Of a stretch of DNA of 64,000 nucleotides, positions 16,516 through 25,249 are shown one piece after another. The notes beneath the pieces were generated by a model that was not told where the DNA came from, searched no databases, and saw only the letters and a list, made by a program, of their open reading frames with translations. The stretch covers positions 372,001-436,000 of the forward strand of contig NZ_JBEPSM010000003.1 of the NCBI RefSeq assembly GCF_040548815.1. The letters run 5' to 3'. This DNA comes from Kaistia defluvii (lineage in GTDB: Bacteria > Pseudomonadota > Alphaproteobacteria > Rhizobiales > Kaistiaceae). The translations under genes and the position numbers were made by a program. Every line of letters starts with the position of its first letter. Positions within the stretch are counted from its first letter, which is position 1.

Positions 16516-17733
16516 TTATAGAAATCTCCGTCCGTGTCGTCCGGGCGTCAGCCCGAGATGGGCGGCGATCGTTTCGCCGATATCGGCAAAACTCCGTCGC
16601 GCGCCAATGTCTTTTCCCGGCAGGCCGGGGCCGAAGGCGAGGATCGGCACCTGCTCGCGGGTGTGGTCCGTGCCGCGCCAAGTCGGGTCACAGCCATGGT
16701 CGGCGGTGATGATCACCAGGTCGCCGGACCGAAGCGCCGCCTCGATTTCCGGCACGCGGGCGTCGAACGCCTCCAGAGCGGCGGCATAGCCGGCGACGTC
16801 GCGGCGGTGGCCATAGAGCATGTCGAAATCGACCAGATTGGCAAACACCAGGTCGCCATCCCCGGCGCTTTCGATCGCCGCCAGCGTTGCGTCGGTCAGC
16901 GCCGCATTGCCCGAGGCCTTGGTGAGGTCGCTGATGCCCTGATGCGCGAAGATGTCGCCGATCTTGCCGATGGCATGCGTGCGGCCGCCGGCGGCGATCA
17001 CCCGGTCGAGGATCGTCGGTTCCGGCGGCGGCAGGGCATAGTCGTGGCGGTTGGCAGTGCGCTCGAAGGTCTCCGCCGTCTCGCCCAGGAAGGGCCGGGC
17101 GATGACGCGGCCGATCGTATAGGGCTCGAGCAGGCGTCGCGCCGTTTCGCACAGGGCGTAGAGCCGGTCGAGGCCGAAATGGGTTTCGTGCGCGGCGATC
17201 TGCAGCACGGAATCGGCCGAGGTGTAGAGGATCGGCTTGCCGGTGCGGATATGCTCCTCGCCAAGCTCGGCCAGGATGGTGGTGCCGGAGGCGTGCCTGT
17301 TGCCGAGGATGCCCGGCAGCCCGGCCTCGCGGATGATCGCGTCGGTGAGTTCCTTGGGGAAGCAGGGCTCGGTTTCCGGAAAATAGCCCCAGTCGAACGG
17401 CACCGGCACGGCGGCGATTTCCCAATGGCCGGACGGGGTGTCCTTGCCGTTCGAAACCTCCGCCGCATGGCCATGGATTGCGGTCGCGCCCGGCGCGGGC
17501 AGGGTGCCCGGCCATTCGCCGCTGGCGCCCTGCGCCGCCGCGCCGAGGCCCAGGCGCCCGAGATTCGGCAGGCGCAGCGGGCCCGACCGCAGGCCCGTGC
17601 GATCGCCGCCACCGGTCGCGCAGGCCTGCGCGATGTGTCCGAGCGTGTTCGCGCCTGCGTCGCCATAGGCTGCCGCATCGGGAGCGCCGCCGATGCCGAC
17701 GGAATCAAGAACAATCAGAACGGCGCGCGGCAT
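16516..17733 (-). CDS. deoB: phosphopentomutase
   Basis: A 405-residue alkaline-phosphatase-superfamily enzyme interconverting (deoxy)ribose 1- and 5-phosphate. The N-terminal [13 protein letters not shown], the [10 protein letters not shown] segment (metal site threonine) and the C-terminal [18 protein letters not shown] metal-binding motif are diagnostic. First gene of deoB-add-binding protein; with add and the nearby upp it forms a nucleoside salvage region. Confidence 0.96.
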   Translation of the reverse strand: MPRAVLIVLDSVGIGGAPDAAAYGDAGANTLGHIAQACATGGGDRTGLRSGPLRLPNLGRLGLGAAAQGASGEWPGTLPAPGATAIHGHAAEVSNGKDTPSGHWEIAAVPVPFDWGYFPETEPCFPKELTDAIIREAGLPGILGNRHASGTTILAELGEEHIRTGKPILYTSADSVLQIAAHETHFGLDRLYALCETARRLLEPYTIGRVIARPFLGETAETFERTANRHDYALPPPEPTILDRVIAAGGRTHAIGKIGDIFAHQGISDLTKASGNAALTDATLAAIESAGDGDLVFANLVDFDMLYGHRRDVAGYAAALEAFDARVPEIEAALRSGDLVIITADHGCDPTWRGTDHTREQVPILAFGPGLPGKDIGARRSFADIGETIAAHLGLTPGRHGRRFL

Positions 17734-17907
17734 GGAGCGACAACCTGTGCGAGGGGGTACAGGATAGGCCCGGCAGGCCTCTCGTCACAAGCAGGCCGTT
17801 GCGTGGGGACAATCGAGGGCGCCATCGCCGCATGACGTAGCGGCGCAGTTTCCAGCGGGAAGCTGGCAGGCTACGGTAGTCGCAACCGAAGACAAGCGAG
17901 GCCAAGA

Positions 17908-18537
17908 ATGAACGGCGTGACGGTGATCAACCACCCCCTGGTGCAGCACAAGCTCACCATCATGCGCGACAAGCATACGTCGACGGCGGGCTTCCGCCGG
18001 CTGCTGCGCGAGATCTCGACGCTGCTTTGCTATGAAGTGACGCGCGACCTCGAGATGACCACGACGACGATCGAAACGCCGATCACGGAGATGGAAGCGC
18101 CGACGCTCGCCGGCAAGAAGCTGGTCTTCGCCTCGGTGCTGCGCGCCGGCAACGGCCTGCTGGAAGGCATGCTCGACCTGGTGCCGGCGGCGCGCGTCGC
18201 CCATGTCGGGCTTTATCGCGACCCGAAGACGCTGCAGGCGGTCGAATATTACTTCAAGGCGCCCGACAGCCTGGACGAGCGGCTGACCATCGTCGTCGAT
18301 CCGATGCTGGCGACCGGCAATTCGGCGGTCGCCGCCGTCGATCGGCTGATGGAACGCGGCGCCAAGGACATCCGCTTCCTCTGCCTGCTGGCGACGCCCG
18401 AAGGCATCGCCAATTTCCACGCTGTTCACCCGACGATCCCGATCTACACCGCCTCGATCGACAAGAAGATCGACGATCACGGCTACATCGTGCCGGGCCT
18501 AGGCGACGCCGGCGACCGGATGTACGGCACCAAGTGA
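17908..18537 (+). CDS. upp: uracil phosphoribosyltransferase
   Basis: A 209-residue enzyme making UMP from uracil and PRPP. The PRPP loop [12 protein letters not shown] (about 130-141) and the C-terminal uracil-binding segment [13 protein letters not shown] are intact, and length equals the bacterial standard. It is divergent from deoB. Its 3' end overlaps the convergent transglutaminase-like gene by 39 bp. UMP made here could also feed the URC uracil-degrading genes at 33.8-36.5 kb. Confidence 0.97.
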   Translation: MNGVTVINHPLVQHKLTIMRDKHTSTAGFRRLLREISTLLCYEVTRDLEMTTTTIETPITEMEAPTLAGKKLVFASVLRAGNGLLEGMLDLVPAARVAHVGLYRDPKTLQAVEYYFKAPDSLDERLTIVVDPMLATGNSAVAAVDRLMERGAKDIRFLCLLATPEGIANFHAVHPTIPIYTASIDKKIDDHGYIVPGLGDAGDRMYGTK

Positions 18538-19407
18538 GGCCGGGTCCTGCTGGCCGGGGTTCGGGTTGGCCTGCGCGCCCGCCTGTTCGCCGGCCCGAGG
18601 CCAGACGATTTCCTCGGTGTGCACGGTGAAGTTCACCAGCATCGCGTTGCCGAAGGCGTTGGTCAGCGCCACGTCGGTGGCGTCCCGGCCGCGCGCCATG
18701 ACGATGCGGCCGATGCGCGGCTTGTTGTGGCGCGCGTCGAACGTGTACCAGCGATCGCCGATATAGGCCTCGAACCAGGCCGAGAAATCCATCGGCGCGG
18801 GATCGTAGGGCACGCCGATATCGCCTAGATAGCCGGTGCAGTAGCGCGCCGGGATGTTCATGGCGCGGCACAGCGCGATGGCGAGATGGGCGAAGTCGCG
18901 GCAGACGGCGAAGCGCTCATTATGCGCCTCGAGCGCCGTGCGCGTCGGCCGGGCCAGCGGGTAGCTGAAGGTCAGGTGATTGTGGACATAGTCGACGATC
19001 GCCTGCACGCGCGACCAGTTTTCCGGCAGATGGCCGAACAGGGGCCAGGCGACGAAGCCCAGATGGTCGGTTTCGCAATAGCGACTGCCCAGCAGGTAGA
19101 CGAGGCATTCTTCCGGCAGTTCCTGCACCGGCAGGATGCGGGCATCCGGCACGACCGGGTCGGGCTCGCCGTCATTATAAACGACGCCCTCGGTCCAGAT
19201 GCGGGTGCGTCCGGCCGGCAGGACGGTGCGGCTGGCCAGATTGCCGAAGCCGTCAATATAGGTGTCGATCGCCACGACCGGATCCGACACCAGATAGTCC
19301 TGCTGGACCAACCGGCTGCCGAGGCTCGGATGGGCCCGAAGCATCATCAGCATCGGAGTGGGTTGGGCGCATTCGAAAGCAATGTCGAATCCGATGCGGA
19401 TATGCAT
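18499..19407 (-). CDS. transglutaminase-like protein
   Basis: A 302-residue protein with an N-terminal bacterial transglutaminase-associated domain (about 1-90) and a transglutaminase-like core. The nucleophile segment F-A-V-C-R-D-F-A-H (Cys169) and Asp224 in Y-T-F-D-A-R-H-N are present. The segment that usually carries the catalytic His as D-F-H-A-W-F reads D-F-S-A-W-F here (Ser209), so classical Cys-His-Asp chemistry is doubtful. The last residues are Gly/Ala/Pro-rich and overlap upp tail to tail. Such proteins may be proteases or amidases; the substrate is unknown. Confidence 0.85.
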   Translation of the reverse strand: MHIRIGFDIAFECAQPTPMLMMLRAHPSLGSRLVQQDYLVSDPVVAIDTYIDGFGNLASRTVLPAGRTRIWTEGVVYNDGEPDPVVPDARILPVQELPEECLVYLLGSRYCETDHLGFVAWPLFGHLPENWSRVQAIVDYVHNHLTFSYPLARPTRTALEAHNERFAVCRDFAHLAIALCRAMNIPARYCTGYLGDIGVPYDPAPMDFSAWFEAYIGDRWYTFDARHNKPRIGRIVMARGRDATDVALTNAFGNAMLVNFTVHTEEIVWPRAGEQAGAQANPNPGQQDPASLGAVHPVAGVA

Positions 19408-19546
19408 GGCCAGCTAACTCCACGGAAAAGGGATTTGACCACATAATGCCGCAGTGCGGGAAAGTGTTCCGTAGCGTTTTGGCCGAATTTTAGGCAGTTT
19501 CGCAGATGATCTCGCCTTGTAAAAGCGCAGCGGATAGGATCGGGGC

Positions 19547-20293
19547 ATGACGTTTACCTCCGATGAAATCGAGCGCTATTCCCGCCACCTGCTTCTGGCG
19601 GAGGTGGGCGGGCCCGGACAGCAGAAATTGCGGGCGGCGCGGGTGCTGGTGCTGGGGGCGGGCGGACTCGGCGCGCCCTTGATCCAGTATCTGGCGGCGG
19701 CGGGCGTCGGCACGATCGGCATCGTCGATGACGATGTCGTCGCCCTCTCCAATCTGCAGCGGCAGGTGATCCACGCGACGCCGACCGTCGGCCGGCTCAA
19801 GGTCGAGAGCGCGCGGGAGGCGGTGGCCCGGCTCAATCCGCATGTCGCGATCGAGACGCACCCGGTCCGGCTCGACGCCGCCAATGCCGATGCACTGCTT
19901 TCCGCCTATGATATTGTCGCAGATGGCACCGACAATTTCGAGACCCGCTTTCTCGCCGCCGATCGCTGCGCCGACCTGCGCCGGCCGCTGGTGACCGCCG
20001 CCGTCGGCCGCTTCGACGGCTCGCTGACGACGCTGCTGCCCTGGGAGACGACGCAGGGCGTGCCCAACCCCGGATATCGCGACCTGTTCCCCGCGCCGCC
20101 GCCGCCCGGCCTGGTGCCCAGTTGCGCCGAGGCCGGCATTCTGGGCGCGCTGACGGGCATTTTGGGCAGCCTGCAGGCGACCGAGGTGCTGAAGCTCATC
20201 CTCGGCATTGGCGAGCCGCTGGTCGGCCGCCTGCTGCTGGTCGACGCGCTGTCGATGCGCTTCGAGACGATCCGCTACAAGCGCAAGGCATGA
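19547..20293 (+). CDS. moeB: MoeB/ThiF family adenylyltransferase
   Basis: A 248-residue E1-like enzyme. ATP site G-A-G-G-L-G (37-42), the D-D-D-V-V-x-x-S-N-L-Q-R-Q segment with the catalytic arginine, and D-G-T-D-N are present, so it should adenylate the C-terminus of a ubiquitin-like sulfur carrier (MoaD or ThiS). The two Cys-x2-Cys zinc pairs of E. coli MoeB are missing: the first reads N-P-G-Y-R-D and the C-terminal pair is absent. P-S-C-A-E-A-G is kept. MoeB is the likely role but ThiF cannot be excluded. Confidence 0.85.
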   Translation: MTFTSDEIERYSRHLLLAEVGGPGQQKLRAARVLVLGAGGLGAPLIQYLAAAGVGTIGIVDDDVVALSNLQRQVIHATPTVGRLKVESAREAVARLNPHVAIETHPVRLDAANADALLSAYDIVADGTDNFETRFLAADRCADLRRPLVTAAVGRFDGSLTTLLPWETTQGVPNPGYRDLFPAPPPPGLVPSCAEAGILGALTGILGSLQATEVLKLILGIGEPLVGRLLLVDALSMRFETIRYKRKA

Positions 20294-20297
20294 CGCG

Positions 20298-20471
20298 CTA
20301 GCGGGCGAGGCCGAACAGGCCCAGCAGCGCCAGGTAGGGAACCGTGGGGTGATGCGCGCCGCGCAGGCCGTCCTGCGGCGGCGTCTCGGCGTTGCGCGTC
20401 TCTGCCGGCGCGCGCTCCCGCTCGAAGCGGTCCTGGTACAGGGTTTTGAACAGATAGCTGGCAGGGATCAT
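20298..20471 (-). CDS. small hypothetical protein
   Basis: A 57-residue protein, polar in the middle and ending in a short hydrophobic stretch (Y-L-A-L-L-G-L-F-G-L). I do not recognise it. Reality is supported by a strong ribosome binding site (GGAGGT, about 7 bp before the ATG) and by a palindromic LacI-type operator 24 bp upstream. It faces away from the LacI gene and converges with moeB, so it may be a target of that regulator. A longer in-frame form would run over the operators and is not preferred. Confidence 0.55.
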   Translation of the reverse strand: MIPASYLFKTLYQDRFERERAPAETRNAETPPQDGLRGAHHPTVPYLALLGLFGLAR

Positions 20472-20494
20472 GGCCCGACCTCCGGTTAGCAAGA

Positions 20495-20506
20495 TGAATC
20501 GATTCA
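20495..20506. promoter_or_regulatory. LacI-type operator 1
   Basis: Perfect palindrome TGAATCGATTCA with the central CG typical of LacI-family sites. It is nearest to the small gene at 20298-20471. Confidence 0.6.
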
Positions 20507-20525
20507 AGTCAGAAATGACATCCGT

Positions 20526-20541
20526 CTTGAACCGGTTCAAG
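20526..20541. promoter_or_regulatory. LacI-type operator 2
   Basis: Perfect 16-bp palindrome CTTGAACCGGTTCAAG with central CG, midway between the divergent small gene and the LacI gene. It shares the TTGAAnCGnTTCAA pattern with operator 1. Confidence 0.7.
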
Positions 20542-20574
20542 AATAGGCCCTGCTTCCCCACTGGTCAAGTGAAA

Positions 20575-20590
20575 ATTGAACCGATACAAG
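20575..20590. promoter_or_regulatory. LacI-type operator 3, imperfect
   Basis: ATTGAACCGATACAAG keeps the left half-site TTGAACCG and a degenerate right half. It is about 34 bp from operator 2, three to four helical turns. Confidence 0.45.
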
Positions 20591-20691
20591 AGAGGTCGGA
20601 AATTGGCCCCGGCCTTGCACTCTCGTGTCGATCCAGCTGGGCTGGCATTCCGTTGGCGGCAACCAGGCTGAGGCGAGGAGAGTGGACGAAC

Positions 20692-20721
20692 ATGCAGCCG
20701 GCACGTAAGACTCTCGCATGA
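20692..20721 (+). CDS. possible 9-codon leader peptide before lacI-type gene
   Basis: An ATG at 20692, preceded by GAGGAGAG, opens a frame of nine codons (M-Q-P-A-R-K-T-L-A) whose TGA overlaps the LacI ATG by 4 bp (ATGA). The regulator itself has no obvious ribosome binding site, so ribosomes may reach it by re-initiation from this leader. Evidence is only positional. Confidence 0.35.
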   Translation: MQPARKTLA

Positions 20722-21770
20722 AACGGGTCATCAAGCTTTCCGACGTCGCCAAGGCCGCCGGTGTGTCGCAGGGCACGGCGTCGAACGCCTTCAACCGGCC
20801 GGAGATCGTACGGGCGGAAGTCCGCGAAAAGGTCGAGGCGGCGGCGCGCGAGCTCGGCTATGCCGGGCCCGATCCCAAGGGGCGGCTGCTGCGCGCCGGC
20901 AAGGTCAACGCCATCGGCGTCGCCACCACCTCGCCGCTCGGCTATTTCTTCGACGATCCCTATGCCCGCAGCCTGATGGCCGCCATTTCGGAGGCCTGCG
21001 ACGAGCATGGTGCCGGCATTTCGCTGGTCTCGGCCGCCAGCGACGAAAAGCTCGCCTGGAACATCCAGAGCGCGATTGTCGACGGCTTCATCCTGTTCTG
21101 CGTCGAGGGCGGCGAGAGGCTGGTGGAATTGACCCGCGAGCGCGGCCTACCCTTCATCGCGCTGCAACTGGTGGGGGTCGACGAGACGATCTCGGCCATC
21201 GGCATCGACGAATTCGAGAGTGCTCGCGCGGCCGGCCGCCATGTGCTGGGGCTTGGCCATCGCCATGTCGCCATCCTGGCGCTGGAGCTGGACGAAGGCC
21301 ATGTCGGCCTGCTCAGCGAGGCGCAGATCGAGGCGGGGGTCTACACCGGCACCGTCGAGCGCATCGGCGGCTATCGCGCGGCGCTGGCCGAATTCGGGAT
21401 CGATCCGGCCTCGGTGCCGGTCTACGAGACCGACCACACCACGGCCAGCATCCACGACGCGCTGCAAAGCCTGTTTGGCGCTGCGCATCCGCCGACGGCC
21501 CTGCTATGCATGTCCGACCGCGTCGCGCTGATCGCGCTCGACTGGCTGCGGCTGCGTGGGATTGCGGTGCCGGGCGACGTCTCGGTCATCGGTTTTGATG
21601 GCGTGCCGGAGGGCGAGACCTCGGAGCCGCCGCTCACCACGGTCGCCCAGCCGATCGCCGCCATGGGCCGCCAGGCGGCGGAAATGATCCTGAAGGGCAT
21701 CGTCAAGCCGCACCGCGAACGGCTCGAGGTGGAACTGATCGAGCGCTCGTCCACCGCCCCGCCGCGCTAG
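20718..21770 (+). CDS. LacI family transcriptional regulator
   Basis: A 350-residue repressor: N-terminal helix-turn-helix with V-A-K-A-A-G-V-S-Q-G-T-A-S-N-A-F-N-R-P (about 8-26), a hinge helix near 45-60, and a periplasmic-binding-protein-like effector domain (about 62-340) with S-V-I-G-F-D-G-V-P near its end. Three palindromes of LacI type lie upstream, so it probably represses itself and the divergent small gene. No sugar-utilisation gene adjoins it, so the effector cannot be predicted. Confidence 0.93.
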   Translation: MKRVIKLSDVAKAAGVSQGTASNAFNRPEIVRAEVREKVEAAARELGYAGPDPKGRLLRAGKVNAIGVATTSPLGYFFDDPYARSLMAAISEACDEHGAGISLVSAASDEKLAWNIQSAIVDGFILFCVEGGERLVELTRERGLPFIALQLVGVDETISAIGIDEFESARAAGRHVLGLGHRHVAILALELDEGHVGLLSEAQIEAGVYTGTVERIGGYRAALAEFGIDPASVPVYETDHTTASIHDALQSLFGAAHPPTALLCMSDRVALIALDWLRLRGIAVPGDVSVIGFDGVPEGETSEPPLTTVAQPIAAMGRQAAEMILKGIVKPHRERLEVELIERSSTAPPR

Positions 21771-21771
21771 C

Positions 21772-21908
21772 ACCCTCACCCCAACCCTCTTCCGCAAGCG
21801 GGCGCGGGGGCTCTTTCGAGCGAGTGGAGGCATTGGCGTACAGTCGATGAAGATCTCGGACCGAACCCTCGCCCGCTTGCGGGAGAGGGTAGGGTGAGGG
21901 TCTTGCTT
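21772..21908. repeat. composite inverted repeat, family A
   Basis: Left unit CCCTCACCCCAACCCTCTTC (21773 on) and inverted right unit CCCTCGCCCGCTTGCGGGAG at 21866 on, with about 50 bp between. The right unit and its upstream CGATGAA closely match the copy at 14490-14560. It starts 2 bp after the LacI stop and could act as its transcription terminator. Confidence 0.75.
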
Positions 21909-21944
21909 GATGAGCGCTGCGTCGCCTGCGGAGCCGACTCCATC

Positions 21945-21985
21945 TTCACCTCTCCCTGAGGGAGAGGTCGGAGCGAAGCTCCGAA
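21945..21985. repeat. palindromic repeat, family F
   Basis: Contains CCTCTCCCTGAGGGAGAGG and the inverted pair CGGAG-CGAAG-CTCCG. A larger copy of the same family is at 39510-39636. Confidence 0.65.
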
Positions 21986-22018
21986 CCTAGCGGGGCCGAC
22001 TCCTGTCCATGAACTGTT

Positions 22019-22128
22019 CGTCGCCCCGGCGAAGGCCGGGGCCCATCAACACCGGCCAAGCAGACCTTGGCCAGCCTTTTTCCGGCGGGCCATGAGAGTA
22101 TGGGTCCCGGCCTCCGCCGGGATGACGG
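22019..22128. repeat. composite inverted repeat, family B
   Basis: CGTCGCCCCGGCGAAGGCCG at the left and an inverted GGTCCCGGCCTCCGCCGGGA at the right, about 50 bp apart. Each unit is itself a hairpin. Copies at 24283, 36918 and 46794. The remaining bases to 22256 show no gene. Confidence 0.75.
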
Positions 22129-22256
22129 CCGAGGGAGACAGGGCTTTTGCGTTTCAACGATGTTGCGCGACGCTCTCCTCAGGCAGCGAAGAGCCCTAAT
22201 GCAGCGAGCGGTTCCCAAAAGATCCGAATCCGGCTTAGCTCCGGCGCTTAGCCGAC

Positions 22257-23252
22257 TCAGAGCATCGAGGGCAGGACGCGATCCGGCGGCTTATGGCCGT
22301 CGAAATAGGCGCGGATGTTGATCAGCACCTTCTCGCCCATGGCGATGCGGCCCTCGATCGTCGCCGAGCCCATATGCGGCAGCAGCACCGCCTTGCCCTT
22401 GGCGGCGAGGCGCAGCAGCTTCGGGTTGACCGTCGGCTCGTGCTCGAACACGTCGAGCCCGGCGCCGGCGATGGCGCCGGATTCGAGCAGCTTCGCCAGC
22501 GCATTCTCGTCGATCACGTCGCCGCGCGAGGTGTTGACGACATAGGCTTCCGGCCGCAGCAGCTTCAGCCGGCGTTCGGAAAGCAAATGGAAGGTGCCGG
22601 GCGTGCGCGGGCAATTGACCGAGATGATGTCCATCCGGGCCAGCATCTGGTCGAGGCTGTCCCAATAGGTCGCCTCCAGCCCTTCCTCGATCTCCGTCGA
22701 GAGGCGGTGGCGGTTGTGATAGTGGATCGACAGGCCGAACGCCTTGGCGCGGCGCGCCACGGCCTGGCCGATGCGGCCCATGCCGACGATGCCGAGCCGC
22801 TTGCCGGCCATGCGCCGGCCCAGCATCCAGGTCGGCGACCAGCCGGCCCAGTCATGGTCGGGCGTCAGCACGCGCGCGCCCTCGACCAGCCGGCGCGGCA
22901 CGGCGAGGATCAGCGCCATCGTCATGTCCGCCGTGTCCTCGGTCAGCACGCCCGGCGTGTTGGTGACGGTGATGCCGCGCGCCAGCGCCTTTTCCACGTC
23001 GATATGGTCGAAGCCGTTGGAGAAGGAGGCGATGACCTTCAACTGCTCGCCAGCTTCCGCCAGGATGGCGCCGTCGATGCGGTCGGTGACGGTCGGCACC
23101 AGCACGTCGGCGATCTTGACCGCCTCGACCAGCTGGGCCGGCGACATCGGCCGGTCGTCGATGTTGAGCTGCGTGTCGAACAGTTCGCGCATGCGCGTCT
23201 CGACCGCGTCGGGCAGGCGGCGTGTGACGATGACAAGCGGCTTCTTCTTCAT
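22257..23252 (-). CDS. D-isomer-specific 2-hydroxyacid dehydrogenase (glyoxylate reductase type)
   Basis: A 331-residue NAD(P)-dependent dehydrogenase. Cofactor loop G-I-V-G-M-G-R-I-G-Q (about 154-163); catalytic triad as Arg in V-N-T-S-R-G-D-V-I-D, Glu in D-V-F-E-H-E-P and His in L-P-H-M-G-S-A-T. The N-terminal V-T-R-R-L-P and S-N-G-F-D-H-I-D segments place it with glyoxylate/glycerate reductases of the GyaR type. It would reduce glyoxylate or hydroxypyruvate. Single gene, surrounded by repeat-rich DNA. Confidence 0.9.
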   Translation of the reverse strand: MKKKPLVIVTRRLPDAVETRMRELFDTQLNIDDRPMSPAQLVEAVKIADVLVPTVTDRIDGAILAEAGEQLKVIASFSNGFDHIDVEKALARGITVTNTPGVLTEDTADMTMALILAVPRRLVEGARVLTPDHDWAGWSPTWMLGRRMAGKRLGIVGMGRIGQAVARRAKAFGLSIHYHNRHRLSTEIEEGLEATYWDSLDQMLARMDIISVNCPRTPGTFHLLSERRLKLLRPEAYVVNTSRGDVIDENALAKLLESGAIAGAGLDVFEHEPTVNPKLLRLAAKGKAVLLPHMGSATIEGRIAMGEKVLINIRAYFDGHKPPDRVLPSML

Positions 23253-23443
23253 CGCGGCGGCCTCTCCGTTGAGAGCTCCTTAACCATGGAGCGTCAAACT
23301 ATACGCGTCGGCTGGTATACCCCGTCGCTGCGTATCTCGATCCTCTACCAGACAGTCCGGCGATCACAAATGGTTCGGTGGTCGGGCGGTCGGGAAAGAA
23401 CCTCCGGTCGCAGCAACGGGCGGTAAAGAGGGGTGTCTACGCG

Positions 23444-24034
23444 ATGGTTTTGGCTGCGATCCTGGGAATGTCCCGTCGGCTGCGCGACGGGCGCTTGTTA
23501 TCCTCGGCGCTGACCATTGCCACGGTCGCCGCCCTCGTCCTCGTCGCCCAGCCCACTGCGCCCGCCAGCGCCCAAGGCGCGGCCGGCGCCGCGCCGAAGC
23601 TGGGGCCGAGCGGCTTGCCCTTGCCCCGATTCGTCTCGCTCAAGGCCGGCCGCGTGAATGTCCGCGTCGGTCCCGGCCAGGGCTACAAGGTTTCCTGGGT
23701 GTTCACCCGCTCCGGCCTGCCGGTCGAGATCGTGCAGGAGTTCGACAACTGGCGCCGCATCCGCGATTCCGACGGCACGGAGGGCTGGGTTTTCCACAGC
23801 CTGCTCGTCGGCAAGCGCACCGCGGTGGTTGCGCCCTGGCAGGACGGCGACCCGCTGCCGATCCGCGCCGATCCGACCGATACGGCCGAGATCACCGCCT
23901 ATTTGCAGCCCAAGGTCGTCTCCTCGGTGACCAACTGCGCCGGCGGCTGGTGCCGACTGGTCGACAAGCGCTTCCGCGGCTGGATCAAGCAGACAAACCT
24001 CTGGGGCGTCTATCCCGACGAGGATATCGACTGA
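23444..24034 (+). CDS. secreted SH3-domain protein
   Basis: About 196 residues: a basic N-terminus, a hydrophobic segment (about 20-36) and an A-S-A cleavage area form a signal peptide. The mature part has two bacterial SH3-like repeats (about 65-120 and 135-190) with V-N-V-R-V-G-P-G, N-W-R-R-I-R-D-S-D-G-T-E-G-W-V and R-F-R-G-W-I-K patterns. Such proteins sit in the periplasm and probably bind envelope components; no enzyme domain is present. The ATG at 23444 was preferred; a GTG at 23378 is in frame. Confidence 0.85.
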   Translation: MVLAAILGMSRRLRDGRLLSSALTIATVAALVLVAQPTAPASAQGAAGAAPKLGPSGLPLPRFVSLKAGRVNVRVGPGQGYKVSWVFTRSGLPVEIVQEFDNWRRIRDSDGTEGWVFHSLLVGKRTAVVAPWQDGDPLPIRADPTDTAEITAYLQPKVVSSVTNCAGGWCRLVDKRFRGWIKQTNLWGVYPDEDID

Positions 24035-24052
24035 GGTTCTTTGAGGGGGTTA

Positions 24053-24200
24053 AGGAGCAAGACCCTCCCCCCCAGCCCTCTGTTGCGGGCGGGAGAGGGG
24101 GATCGCCTGCGCTTGCAGGTGAGCCTGAATATCTGTGACGGCCGCCGGCCAGAAACCCTCGCCCGCTCGCGGAGAGGGTAGGGCGAAGGGCTTGCTTCGC
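24053..24200. repeat. composite inverted repeat, family A
   Basis: Left unit with GGGCGGGAGAGGG near 24090 and right unit AAACCCTCGCCCGCTCGCGG at 24153 on. Starts 19 bp after the SH3 gene stop. Confidence 0.7.
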
Positions 24201-24282
24201 TGCGCTTCCGCACTGGTCCTTCCGTTATCCCTCAAAGGCCTGCGCACGCCCTTGTTGAATGCGAGGCCCGGGATCACTCGGG

Positions 24283-24391
24283 CGTCATCCCGGCGGAGGC
24301 CGGGATCCAGACACACCGTCCTGCGGACGGAGGGCTGGCCATATCTCGCTTGATCGGTGTTTATGGGCCCCGGCCTTCGCCGGGGCGACGG
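24283..24391. repeat. composite inverted repeat, family B
   Basis: GTCATCCCGGCGGAGGCCGG at the left and GGCCCCGGCCTTCGCCGGGG at the right end, inverted relative to each other, with about 60 bp of unique sequence between them. Confidence 0.75.
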
Positions 24392-24460
24392 GCTTAGGCG
24401 GCGGCGCTTTCCCTTCATCCCACGCCAAAACAAAAAAAACTCCCCGCGGCTTGCCAGACG

Positions 24461-24516
24461 TATTCCCTGGACCCTCCTTCGAGGCCCGGCTTCGCCGGGC
24501 ACCTCGGGATGAGGGG
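24461..24516. repeat. palindromic repeat, family C
   Basis: CCTGGACCCTCCTTCGAGGC followed by the hairpin GCCCGGCTTCGCCGGGC and a CACCTCGGGATGA end. Composite copies of this family occupy 36602-36743. Confidence 0.7.
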
Positions 24517-24590
24517 CGATGGGCAAGTCGGACTTAAGGCCTTGCTTCCGCTCTCTTAGGGGGAGGTGGCTCGGCGCGCCTCAGGACCCC

Positions 24591-24629
24591 AAAACAAAAA
24601 AACGCCGCGCGGCTGGGCCGGGCGGCGTT
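24591..24629 (-). terminator. rho-independent terminator of irr
   Basis: AACGCCGC (24601-24608) pairs with GCGGCGTT (24622-24629); on the minus strand the stem is followed by a T-rich run (complement of AAAACAAAAA). It lies 25 bp after the irr stop. Confidence 0.8.
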
Positions 24630-24654
24630 CTTGAAAACTCGAAAAATCCGGAAA

Positions 24655-25107
24655 TCAGCTGCCGATGCGGCGCAGGCGCACGACGATGTCGACGCGGGTG
24701 ATTTCCATGCCTTCCGGCGGGACGGGGACGTCCTCGACGCGCAGGGTCGACATCGGAATGTCGAGCACGCGGTTTTCTCCTTCGACGAAGAAGTGGTGGT
24801 GGTCGTCGACATTGGTATCGAAATAGGTCTTCGAACCGTCGACAGCGACTTCGCGCAGCAGGCCGGCTTCGGTGAACTGGTGCAGCGTGTTGTAGACGGT
24901 GGCGAGCGACACCGGCACGCGATGGCTCATCGCCTCTTCATGCAGCCCTTCGGCCGAGATGTGGCGGTTGCCGCGCTCGAACAGGATCTCGGCCAGAGCC
25001 AGACGCTGGCGCGTCGGACGCAGGCCCGCCGTCCGCAGCATGACGCGCACTTCCGAAGCCTTCTTGTCGGCTGTGCGGGTTGCTTTTCTGACGAGATCCA
25101 TACGCAT
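24655..25107 (-). CDS. irr: Irr iron response regulator (Fur family)
   Basis: A 150-residue Fur-superfamily regulator. The winged helix has P-V-S-L-A-T-V-Y-N-T-L-H-Q-F-T-E (about 65-80), and the D-D-H-H-H-F-F motif (His103-105) is the haem-binding signature that separates Irr from Fur. In rhizobia Irr accumulates under iron limitation, represses haem and storage genes and is inactivated by haem. A candidate Irr box precedes bfr at 29.67 kb. The ATG at 25107 was chosen; a second at 25101 is in frame, and the longer frame would need a TTG. Confidence 0.93.
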   Translation of the reverse strand: MRMDLVRKATRTADKKASEVRVMLRTAGLRPTRQRLALAEILFERGNRHISAEGLHEEAMSHRVPVSLATVYNTLHQFTEAGLLREVAVDGSKTYFDTNVDDHHHFFVEGENRVLDIPMSTLRVEDVPVPPEGMEITRVDIVVRLRRIGS

Positions 25108-25249
25108 TTGCGGTCTGTCCGTATCTTGGCGTTCGAGCGACAAACTGATCCCGCCCGGAAAGGCTGGGTCAGTCCGAATAACCTAACTCTAAAATGAAGC
25201 TTTAGCAACAGACCGATGAAAACGGCCTGTTGCCTTGCTTCCCAGAGTC

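Noticed and set aside
25189..25205. CTAAA-N7-TTTAG inverted repeat upstream of irr as an Irr/Fur autoregulatory site
   Set aside because: Half-sites are in the opposite arrangement to the iron control element and spacing is wrong; too weak to call.
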